From positions 186,001-250,000 of the forward strand of contig JAJKFH010002594.1 of assembly GCA_023333565.1 (NCBI GenBank): DNA of 64,000 nucleotides, written 5' to 3'. Source of the stretch: Puffinus mauretanicus. Lineage: Eukaryota; Chordata; Aves; Procellariiformes; Procellariidae. Both the position numbers and the translations under genes were made by a program. Each line of letters opens with the position of its first letter. The first letter of the stretch is position 1. This document shows, piece after piece, positions 26,501 through 38,500 of the stretch. The notes beneath the pieces were generated by a model that saw only the letters and a program-made list of their open reading frames with translations, was not told the DNA's origin and made no database searches.

Positions 26501-29500
26501 TTAAATGCTTGCTCTCTTCCAACAGGTATAAATCAAATGAGGATTATGTCTATGTCAGAGGTCGTGGCCGAGGAAAGTACATTTGTGAAGAATGTGGAAT
26601 TCGCTGCAAAAAGCCAAGCATGCTCAAAAAACATATCCGCACTCATACTGATGTTCGGCCTTATGTATGCAAGTTGTGCAATTTTGCCTTCAAAACTAAA
26701 GGTACTTGACCCTTTTTGCTGAACTCTTGCCACTTCCCAAACACATCTTGAGCTATTTTGCCATCTGGAATCCAAGCACCCTTTGCAATCATGGAGAGAA
26801 TTTTCTTCAGAGTAAAATTATTGTGTTTATGTATACAGGACTTCATGAGAGAGGTTTTTCTCTTCTGTTTAATTGATCCAGCGATTTTGTGAGACTCCGA
26901 GACTCCTTGAATAGCTTCATTAAGAGCTATAGGCTCTTTGCTGGTCCATCCGTCTGCAGAGAAAATGTGGTAGCATAAGAACCGCCCTTATGAATAATAC
27001 TTTCTGCCAAAATTGTTACATGGTGCAAATTTTAATTGCAGCAACACTTAAATGCTACCAGGAGAGTACACTTGTTATGACATAATGTAGAAACAGAGCA
27101 TCAGCTGCTGAGGAAAACATGCCTTCACGGGCTTTACAGTGGGTCAGTTTCAAGTTTATAAATAATGTATGTCTCCCAGATGGGCCACTCCATCCACTGT
27201 GGCATTAATTATGAATAGAGATCTGATAGCTTGTGTTCACATGTATTTATCAGCACAGGAAAAAGCTTCCATTTGTCACCCTGAGGCCACAGATAATGAT
27301 GTTCTTTGGAATTTGGATTTGCGTTGCGACTATCTCTTAAAAGAAAAAAATCCTTTTCTTTGGTAGCATTTCTTTGTAGCACAGCCCAAACGAGCCTTAC
27401 ATTCTCAGTTTCTTAGCTTCCCTTTGGCAGACAAAGGAAATGGATTCTGGTCCCAGTGCGGTGAACTAACTTGAAGGGGGAGAGAGGAAGCTGAAGAAAA
27501 TTTCTCCCAAGATCCCAGTGCAGCTTCATGGCTGTTTTGAGGATTGAGAATTGTAATAGTTTCCATGACTCCAGCACTTCTTCCTCTGCCAAAGATGGGA
27601 ATAGCTGATGGATGGTAGTAGACCCATCAACCTAATTTAAGATGAGAACTTTCATGGGGGTGTAGAGACAAAGACAAGGAGCTGCTCGTTCATAGTCCCG
27701 ATAGACCATCTGGTGAGCTGTTCTCAGATCATTGTTTACATTTGACATTGCTGGAGGAATGGGTCTTGAGGAGGGACTTGAAGGAGGATTGTGGTTTTGC
27801 AGCTGTGTTCAGAGAGGACATTCCAGGCAGAAGAGATGGCATGGAAAGAAATGTGAAATTGCTTGCTGAGGCTGGCATTTCTGGCAGAGAAGAAGAAACA
27901 GGGAGGAGGTGGTATGCTATTGCACAAGAAGGGCATGAGTAGGAAGAGACTAAGTTAGCCTTCAAAGTACAAGAAGCGTTTAACTGGTGTATTACTGCTT
28001 ATGAGCAGTTGTCAGCCTCATAACTATTGTTGCTATTTTGCTGAGAACAGTAGGGGACAGACCTTCAGAGGTGCTTAGGTTTTCAGTGTACACCCTGAGC
28101 GTTTAGCCATCCGGAGGTATCAGTGGCCAAGTTAGACTTTTCATGCAGTGCACAGGCACAGTAGCGAACTCATACTGAGAGGGGAATTATTTGAACTAGC
28201 TGGGACTGAAAGTCAGAGGAGAGGAGCCTGGCTTGTGAGCTTCTAAGCACACCTCCACTATCCAACAGAGTGGTGCAGTGTTCCTGCCCCCAGGTTGCAT
28301 GTGCCATACGCGCCATCCAGAGACGCTGGTTGGGGTCCCAAAAGCAGCATAGGTACATTCACAGAGTGCTTTCCTTGAGCTAAGAAGGAAAGCATCACTA
28401 CCGTGTCTTGGTAGTGGGTTGGGTTTGCCTGTGCCATGCTTTCCTGGTTGGGTGTTGCAGATGTGACTGAAGTGGCTAATGGATTAGAGTGGTATTCTTG
28501 TTTCTCCAGCTTGTGCTTTGTGCTCAAGATTCTTTGCCATGAAATGTCTCTTGGGGCCAGCCTCAACCCAGTTTTCTTATCTGTTAAAAAACAGACCAAG
28601 ACAAGCACTCCAGAAAGTCAATAGTCTAGTGTTAGATTGCTCTCTCAGGGGAACGGGAGATCTGATTTCAAATCCCTGCTGTGTCTGGTTCAGATCTGTG
28701 CTCCAAAGCAGGGAGCTGAACCTGGATTTCCCACATCCCAGGTGAATGCTGTAAGTACAGCTCCTCTCAGTTCAGAGACTGCAGCTAGATGAACTTGCAG
28801 AGAGAAGTCTCCCATAAATGTCTTTTTTGTGGGGTACTTCTGCTTCAAAATGCCTCGAACACACTGAACATTTGGAGCCCACATGTGAATTAAGTGGGAG
28901 AGCCCTTGAAAGTGCCACTGTGAAACTAGGAATGTAAGCCCTGAATGGCTGGTGTGCATTGGACTTACTTCGATGTCTGGGCAGTCTGTACATATCGCGA
29001 ACACTGAGCCCAGGGATAGATAACATCCAAAAGCGAGTTTTTTATCTTGCTGGAGTGCCTAAATGTCATGTGGAAAGTTGGAGAGATGCCTATATACCTC
29101 TCAGGCCCTGAGTTTATTTGAATTTTTTTTTTTTTTTGAAGATATAAAAACTCACTCTCATTCAAACAGGCTCTGAGGGCAGTGGGCTGGATGAGTCAGC
29201 CCTGTCTGTTGTGTTTTTTTTTAAAACTAAAAACCCCCATCTGCAGGATAACGGAGTTAAGATACACCAAAACCTGATGTGGAGAGTGATCTTTGCTGTT
29301 GTCCGTTAATTAGATTAATTTCTGATCCATAGGAAATCTGACGAAACATATGAAGTCTAAAGCACACATGAAAAAATGCCTGGAGCTTGGAGTATCAATG
29401 ACATCTGTAGATGATGCTGAAACTGAAGAAGCAGGTATGTCAGAATGATTTAATTTAGTTGGAAATGGCCTCTGGAGTATGCAAATGACTTATTGCACTT

Positions 29501-32500
29501 TAGCACAGTGGCTGGCATGGGAAAATGTATTAAGAGTATTTGGGGCATTTTTTAATTAAGAGGCATATTTTTAATAAACAGGAAGTATAAAAAATAAATC
29601 CGATCCATTTGTCTGAATTACATTTTTTATTAAGATACATGAGGAGGAGCTAGAAATAAAAGTATGACCTGTTGTCATCTGTCTCATATAAAGTTCCCAG
29701 TCTTTTCAGTTCAGATGTGAGAGATGGCAACATTTAGTGAAGTTGCAAGGTGGGGTAGGGTGAATTTGCTTTTTATGCTTCCTTTCAAGTATAGAGTTTT
29801 AAGGTGGTATTATGAAAAAATATGGTTTGAGACTATGAAGAATGTTTTTATGCAGCCGTCCCAGATGAAGAGCATCCAGCGATGGCAATGGGTGTGCTGG
29901 GTGGGGAATGAATATGGCGGAAGGTGTAAGAGGTGGGGTGTGTGTGCTCACCGTTTTGGCTTGCCGTGGCTGTTTCAGAAAACATGGAGGACATGCAGCA
30001 GGAGGCAGAGAAGAGTAGCAACCTGGCAGGCCTGTCAGCAGAGCACCAGTTTTCTGATGCGGAGGAGTCAGATGGCGAGGATGGTGACGACAATGATGAT
30101 GACGATGAAGATGAGGATGATTTTGATGATACTCAGGGAGACTCGACACCAAAAACCAGATCAAGAAGCACCAGCCCGCAGCCCCCTCGGTTCTCCTCCC
30201 TGTCGGTGAACTCGGCTGGGACATCGCAGGGGGCTTCCCCCGAGGGCTCCCTTTCCGTGGGACACTCCTCCCTCATCAGTTACTTGGTGACCTTACCTAG
30301 CATTCAGGTTACTCAGCTTATAACACCAAGCGACTCCTGTGAAGACTCACAGATGACAGAATATCAGAGGTTTTTCCAGAGCAGGAGTACCGATTCAGAG
30401 CCCGATAAAGACAGGTTAGACATACCTAGCTGCATGGATGAGGATTATGTGCTTTCGTTAGACCCCAGTTCATCTCCGAGGGACCTCTCACCTTCCAGTC
30501 GACAGTCGTCACCCGGCTACGATTCTTCACCCTACAGAGATAACTCACCAAAGAGGTATTTAATGCCAAAAGGGGATTTGTCACCCAGAAGGCATCTGTC
30601 ACCCCGAAGAGATATTTCACCCATGAGGCACCTTTCCCCGCGGAAGGAGGCTGTGTTGAGGAGAGAGTTATCGCCAAGACGGGACGTGTCACCAAGACGT
30701 CACTTATCGCCAAGGAGACCAATGTCACCAGGAAAAGAATCGTCTGTTCGAAGAGATTTGTCTCCTAGGCGAGAGAGGAGATATATGGCCTCCGTTAGAG
30801 CGGCGTCTCCCCGGAGGGGCTTATACCATAATCCAGCATTGTCCATGGGTCAATATTTACAGTCTGAATCTATTCCAGTGGGGCATTCAGTAAGTATGAA
30901 AGAGTATTTTCACTCCTGTTGTCAAAACCAGTGGTCTTACCTAATGTGTGCATAGTATTTTAAAAAACTTCACAGCTTTATAGAAGAAGGCGGCATAAGC
31001 TTTGAGCCTTGGCGGGAAGTCCTGGAACAAATGCAAGAAATTTGGAATAGACAGGGACCAAGTTGAGATGTTGATTCAGTTAGATGCCACAGAGTCAGCC
31101 TAAGGGTCAAATCTACACTTGGTACAAGCCTGAGTAGCTGCATTAACTTCAATGAAATTAGGCTGGCTTACATTAACTGCCCGTCTTTATTTGAAAACAG
31201 CCCAGGAAGCTTACATGGCGTGTGGGGCTTGTTACAGCACTGTAAAACCTTTTACCTCCCAGACTGTCAGATGGGATCGAGCCCAGATCAGGTCTTGAGG
31301 CCCTGATACTGCAGTATGGTGCCCACACCGACGTATTGTTTAATGCAATAAAACCACTAAGATAAATGGAACCTCTCGGAAAAGCAGGGTGCCCATCGAA
31401 ATCAGGATCTATGACTGGAGTTTAAAGGATATTATCTTGTGATAGGAGCAGGCAGGTGTTTGCCCTGCAGAAAAGGCCATCACGACTGGCTGTTTCGACA
31501 GGGACACAATAGTCTGGGTGAAAATGGAAATATGCAAAACTTGCACAGCTGCTGTCTGTGCTGTTCCCTTTTGGTAAATCATCTCTCAGAAACTGCCGAC
31601 TTGGCACTTTTGACAGGCCCTAGCATTCACAAAGCACTCTCTCCACAAATAAATTTGGTCTTTAGAGTTAAGGAGTGGCCTCACTATGTATGCATTTATT
31701 TATTTATTTAGTATGCTTCCCTCGCCGCATTTGATGTTGCTGCTGCCGTCTCGCTGCCTGCCTCGCCAGCCTGAATGTGTGGGTTCAACCCGGGCAAGCT
31801 GTGACAGGCTCCGGCTGCCTCAGGGCTCCTGCCTCCCTGCCCTCCTCCCGGCAGGGCTCTCCTCCCCACTTCCCCATTGCCAGTCTTCTCGGCTTTTTGC
31901 GTAATCTTGTGTGGTTCTTCTCTGTAGGGGAGAAAAATTGAACCCTCAGCTCATAAAATCAGTGTTTCCAGAGCTCTGGGGTGAATTTCTCTGTGGAGCC
32001 AGGCTGATGTGTTACCTGCACCTGGGCAAAGCTGGCTGGAGCAGGGATGGACCAAACAGAGCCAGGATGCCACCAGCCTGGCAGATCCAGAAGTGGTTTC
32101 CCAGCTTTTCCCAAGGAAAAGCTGCAACATGAGCGGCCGTGCGTGTAGGAGAGAGCAACGCAGGTGCTTCTCCCACATCCTAGACATGGCCCCGTGGCCT
32201 GGCAAGTTGTTGGGGAGAGCAGCGGAGCGGGGTGGCTGACTAAGCGGTCTTTGGGGAAGGGCATGATGAAACCCTGCTGCACTCTCATAGGGGTGATCAC
32301 TGCGTAGCTGAGAGAGGATACAAATCCAGCCAGCAGTCCTACTGACAAAGTAAGGAAGCACAAAAAGAGGATGAAGAGCCACCAGTTTAACAGTCATGAT
32401 GTCTGAGTATCAAATGAAAGGGATTTTATGAGACGCTACAGCTGACATTGTGCAGGGAACCCAAGTCCCTAATGTCCTGCATGAGACACTTCCACTGGCA

Positions 32501-35500
32501 TCCTGTAGTAGAGATTTTGGATGTGTGATGATGCTGGCAAAAGGCTATGTAACAGTCACCCTTGGCCGTCTGACAGTTCTTGCTGTAATGTTTGCCTTGT
32601 GTGTTATGCACACCTTCCAGCAAGGCGTTTAGCACATTGTAAGGACTCTTTTAGCACCCTTAGCTCCTTCTTTTGGAAAGTCCACTGTGCCAGATGGGCT
32701 TTTAACACTTACCTTATTTTTGAGGTAGGATCAGGCATGTGGCAGTGAAAAACCCAATGTAAAAAATCATTTGTCCTACAGAAAGCATTGGTAACTCAGT
32801 GGCATGTTGAGTGTTTTGAGAGAGAAGCCCAGACCTCAGTGCAGTCACTGGAACCTGAACACAGGCATCACTGGAAGGGGAGCCCAGGCAAATTTAAATG
32901 AGGAAATGACACGTGAGGATGATTGCCTGTCTCAGGAAATGACTGCAGGGAAGGAAAGATGGATTCCTCACCTCTTGATGCCTTTCTGGAAGACATTCTT
33001 TAGCCAAACAGTAGTTGAGTTTAGGTGAAACACAAGTTATTACACTCAGTGTGTGGGAAGACAAATAACACCTGAGCTTTCTATAAATGAAAGCTGTCAG
33101 AGAAGAAAAAGGAATAAAGGCTGTTTTTCACTTTCAGAGAAGTGAAATCCAGCAAATCAGAACATGATTAGCAACTGCATCAGTGATGCAGATGCCAGCT
33201 TACACTCCTGCTTCCTCTTTCAGAGCTGCTTTGGGTTCCCCGTCCTTGCAGGAATAAGAGTGGTTTTGTGCTTCTGCTGCCTACAGTTCCCAGAAGAGGC
33301 CAGTTTTCTTTCTTCTGCACTGAAATGGATGTATTTGCTCTAATCTCTTTGGCCAGTGCTGGTCTAGTTCCCCTTCATGTTGCTTCCCGTTGAATGTTCA
33401 TGCACTTTGGTGCTCCCCTGCAAAGAGCTTGTAAAGTACTTGGCATTGAAAAGCACCACATAGAAAACGATTGAAATTATTTCTTTAGGAAGTGGAAAAG
33501 AGCATGGGGAACGTAACTATTTTTGTAGGTTATACAAAAATACAGAAAAATACACTTTTTTCTTTGGCAGTTAATAACAGGATACACTGTTACAACAGGA
33601 TACTCTCTCCAAAGTAGGCTAAGGCTCTGATGTTGGTGCACATTTGGCTTTCGCAAGCTAAATGCCCATCTTTAAATTTAAGGGCAGATCCCCGTTGCTC
33701 TCTAAATACATTTGGGATCTTCTCTTCTGTCAATGCCAGAGGTTTCTGTCCTTTCTGAGGAGGCTGGTGCCGTTATTGAAGGGCTCTGATTCTTCTCCCC
33801 AGTCATTTTATGCCAGTCCTGAGAGAAAGAGGAGAGATGGGAAGGCTGCTTTTGTGCACCCTGAGCACATCTCTGTTAGCATTTTAGTTTGGATCAGGCA
33901 TAGCGTGGCCAGCAGGTCGAGGGAGGTGTTTCTGCCCCTCTACTCTGCTCTGGTGAGACCCCACCTGAGTACTGTGTCCAGCTCTGGAGCCCTCAGCGCA
34001 AGAAAGACATGGAGCTGGTGGAGTGGGTCCAGAGGAGGCCACAAAAATGATCAGGGGGATGGAATGCCTCTCCTATGAAGAAAAGCTGAGAGAGTTGGGG
34101 TTGTTCAGTCTGGAGAAGAGAAGGCTTCGGGGAGATGTTATTGCGGCCTTTCAGTACTTAAAGGGGACTTAGAAGAAAGATGGCGGCAAACTTTTTAGCA
34201 GGGCCTGTTGTGACAGGACAAGGGGGAATGGTTTTAAACTAGAAGAGGGTAGATTTAGACTAGCTATAAGGAAGATATTTTTTACAGTGAGGGTGGTGAG
34301 ACACTGGAACAGGTTGCCCAGAGAGGTGGTAGATGCCCCATCCCTGGAAACATTCAAGGTCCAGTTGGACGGGGCTCTGAGCAACCTGATCTCATTGAAG
34401 ATGTCCCTGCCCAGAGCAGGGGGGTTGGACTAGATGACCTTTAAAGGTCCCTTCCAACCCAAACTATTCTATTCTATGATTCTATTCTCTATGTCTCTGT
34501 TGTCACATTTACTGTGCTTTGACTCAAATTGCAGAGCAGTCTTGGAGTAAGCAACCTGGATTGTTTTCAGATTAAATTAAACCAGAAAATGTGCACCAGG
34601 AGTGCAGCATGTGCACTAAAACTGTGAGTGGGCATTCACATGAGTGAGAAGAGACCACATAGGATTAGTCCAAAGCAACCTTTGCCTCCAACCCCATAAC
34701 ACTTACATTGTGAACATGGGATCCGGCACCAACAGTTTCACTCTGTTCCCACTTATCCCCCCCCATTTATATATTTCCTAGAGTGGACCAAAGCTTTTGC
34801 CTCTTCTGTCGGTCCCAGGGCTAGACACAATGAGACTGTGAATATATCTTGCTGTGAGCCGTACGAACTTGTCCCTAGCAACTGTTTTAGCTTCTGGGAG
34901 GTAGTGGATTTTGCTTGTGTTGCTGTTTTGTTGCACCTCTCATTCATTTTGAAGTCTGAAGACTGTCTCAATGTATTCAGAAGGGCTGAAGGGAGTTAGG
35001 CACCTTCTATATCCATTGGAAAGTCGATAGGACTTAAGGTCCTTTGATCATCCCAGATATATGGATATTACATCCCTTCCCAAGCACTCAGTACTTCATC
35101 ATCTTGAGTGAAATGCATTCCTATACAGAGAGCCAGCATAAAACTTCTAAAGTGCAGGTAAACTGTAAATAGGTCCACTGGTGTATGTGGGCTGCTATGG
35201 TGCTTTCTTAGTAGGACTGCAAATCAAGCTGATCCTGAAACTGAAGTCCACACAGATTTATAGTCACTTTATTAAGCATCATGTCTTTTAGAAAGTACAT
35301 CAGTAATATGCTCTGTTATGGAATTTCCCAATAGAGTTCAACATTTTCTGGTTTTTAACTTTAAAAAGCCTCAAGTACATTACGATATGGTAATCAAAGA
35401 GATTGTTTTCCACCCACCATCTTTTTGCGAGCTGTGGTCTGAGGCTGCCAGGAGGATGTCTGTGAAGGGTGCTTGGCTTTGAAATGCGATCTTCCTCTTA

Positions 35501-38500
35501 ATCCCCCATAGCCTGTTTTGAGTGATGTACCAGATACAGGGTAAACCCTATCTCATCCCTAAGGCTTTCTGGGGGACCTGTGAAGCTGGATATGGCTTTG
35601 CTCAGGTGTGGTGTGGCAGTCTAGCTTTATGACCAGGTCAGAGTACAGAATATTGTCGCTTGGGAAATTATATGTCACCTGGAGTTGGAGGGAAATATGC
35701 CAAACTGCAACAAATGAGAATTAATAGGAAACAAACTGGATTCCCACCACCTGACAAAGAGAGGAGCTCATCCCACTGCGCGGGCAGCCACCCATTCTGA
35801 CTGCACTGCAAAAAGATACCATGACTTTCTGCACTGTGCTCAGTGATGGGATCTAATACTTGCCCTGTCAATAGAATAAAGTCTTTGGATTTTCAGGATG
35901 TTTGTTAAAAGAAGACAGCTCCTCTAACATTCAGTCATTTCCCGTGAATATGTATATATGTGTCTGCTTGTCGGTATGAAAATGCTAGATATTGGTAAAG
36001 GAAATAAAAGCAGGGTAAGAGGTGTAAACAGTTATTAATGCCTGTACCCATTTATGTTGGCCGTTTCCAAACTTATCTGCAAGAGCTAGAGAAAGATAAT
36101 CGGATATGTGCTCAGCCAGGCTTGGAATGCGTCCAGTGGACGTGTACACACTGTCACTGTCTGTGTAAAAATTACGCATACGAGACATATAGTGGATGAT
36201 ACTGCTGATCTTGAAACATGTAGCAGTTTCTATCACGTTAGCCACCTCTATCCGACACGGACAGACTGTTGCTCTATTCCCTTTTGACACTGTGGCAGGG
36301 TACAACATGAAGCCAGTGTCTTTCTCAATTAGACATTTGTGTGTGACTAGGTTTGTTCTTTGACAAGTTTTACTCCTTTTTTTGGTTGCTTTTGCTCTAT
36401 TTCGCTTAGCCCAAGCTCACTTCAGATGCAATAGTGATAAATGTCATGGCTTAGGAAACAGCCAAGAGGACAGTATGACTGAGAAGTGGGTTGACAGACC
36501 AAAGATGGAAAAAAAAGGGGAGCAAGCAGCTGTGCAGAGGTGAGGTTGGCGATAGGAAGGACTGACAGGGTAGGTGAACTATGTCTTGTGGCTTGGCAAC
36601 TACAGTTTATTCTGTAAATTTTTCCCCATTCAGCAGTATAACATGCTGTCACTGTGCTTTCTTATGACAGTTTCTCTTTTATGAGACCCAAGTGTCTCAC
36701 TTTCTGAATAGGAAAATTCCCAACATAGATTAGTCTCTGAATAATAACATCTCTTAAGTTCGAATCTGATGATTATGGGTCACCCTTCCTGTCTCAACGT
36801 TGATTTACATCGAACAGGACAAAGCATCTGAGCACAGTGAGATTGAGCCCTCAGGTAGCACAGAAACTGAATCTTTAATTGCCCCCTAAACCAGTTCCCT
36901 GGGATGGGATCAAGAGGTTGCTTAATGCCTTGAGAGCTAGGATTTCCCAGCAGTGAAGTGCTGCCACTTTAATGCATTGGCATTTAGCAGCGCAGTCCTT
37001 GGGATGCCACACCAAGACTGTGGTAGCAGTACAGCTCTGGGGCGATTGATAGGTGTTTGGTCAATTTGCAGAGCAGAGTTGAGCATTTTTGTTCATTTAA
37101 TTTCCTATGGGAGTCCCTGAGAGTTGTGTGGCCAAATCCCACACACAATTACGAAAATGTCATCCTGCACTTCTGTCATCATTATTCCTCTGGTCAGCAA
37201 TAAATGATACTTAATCATCAGATGGAGAACAAATTTTAAAAGTTAAGAATGAAAAAAAGCGAAACCCAGAAGCCCAGGGCATATTTAATACTGAGTGGAG
37301 ATGGAGCTATTCATCCTTCCAAGGCAGGAACTAATGGGAAGGCACTGAAAATGTCAATATTGCGAGGTTGGTTTTTATTAGCTGTTACAAAATCCTTCAT
37401 TCTTCTCAATCCCATTATGAGTGGGTGAGTCTCCCTGCGACAGAATCATCACTTTCACTCACAGCTAATGCCTGTGCTTTTGTTATTATTTATTGTTTAC
37501 ACTACAGATAGGCCAGAGTGGTGCTCCATTGTCTTAATGACTATAAAAATTTGGGTCTTCATTGCACAGAGGCACTTGAACTTCCATGGAAATACCCGTC
37601 CCCTTTCATCAAGGATTGGGTAAAGCTCACGGTGGAGGGTAGGAGGAGCAAGTGCCTTCTCTGGGGCTCCAGAGCAGGATCTTTCATCAGGCAGAAAATA
37701 CGTACACGCAGTCAGATTTTGCCTGTACTGCCAAGCAGTGGTGGCGAGCAGGGAGCGTTCAGATGTATATTTCTCTGCAACAAAGTCTTGATACCCAGCG
37801 TGGGCTGCCAATACCAGCACAGTTTGCGCAGTTTGCCAAAAGAGAGGGTAAGATTTCTCCTGGGGAATGGAACTCTTTCTACCCCAAATTCTCTCCGGAG
37901 TTTCAGTTGAATATTACACTCTTCACTTCCTGACCTAAATTGCTGCATTGTGTTGCTGAGCACTCTTAACTAGCTGCTGCCTTTCACCTTAGAGGCATGA
38001 GCCCTGTAGGGCTGAGCTAAGCAAAACCTCCTCTGTTGTTTGGATAAGCAATTAGCGGAGTTTTCCAAATGCTTTGGGATCCATCTGGATGAAAGGTGCT
38101 GCGTGAATGGGAGGTTGTGTTAGACAGGAAAGCAGATAGGTGGTTTGGCAGCCAGACAAGAATTTTGCTAGTAGCAGCGCTGACATTTCTTTTGTTTTTT
38201 TCTGGTTACAGAGAAGGGGGTTGTCTCAGGGGCCTTACTTCAACGTATACGGAGAAAAAGGAGGTATGGAGCACCATGGATCTAGCCTGTTCCCCGAAGG
38301 CCCGAGCGACTACGTCTTCAGTCATCTTCCACTACACTCCCAGCAACAGATCCGAGCACCCATCCCCATGATGCCTATCGGGGGTATCCAGATGGTCCAT
38401 TCAGTACCAGTGGCCCTTTCAGGTTTACATCCTCCGTCCATTCTGGCCCTGCAGAGGGAGGGCTCTGAGGAGAAGCAAAGAGGAACTGCAGAAATCCTTA

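Noticed and set aside
27729..27965. AG-rich stretch with words like an old dispersed repeat (GACATTCCAGGCAGAAGAG)
   Set aside because: It resembles ancient repeat wording seen in other vertebrates, but I cannot name a family or define ends.
29724..30209. 161-codon plus-strand ORF overlapping HIVEP2 coding exon 5
   Set aside because: It is out of frame with HIVEP2. Its basic and Met/Thr-rich part is a frame shadow of the acidic GAT/GAC-rich coding run.
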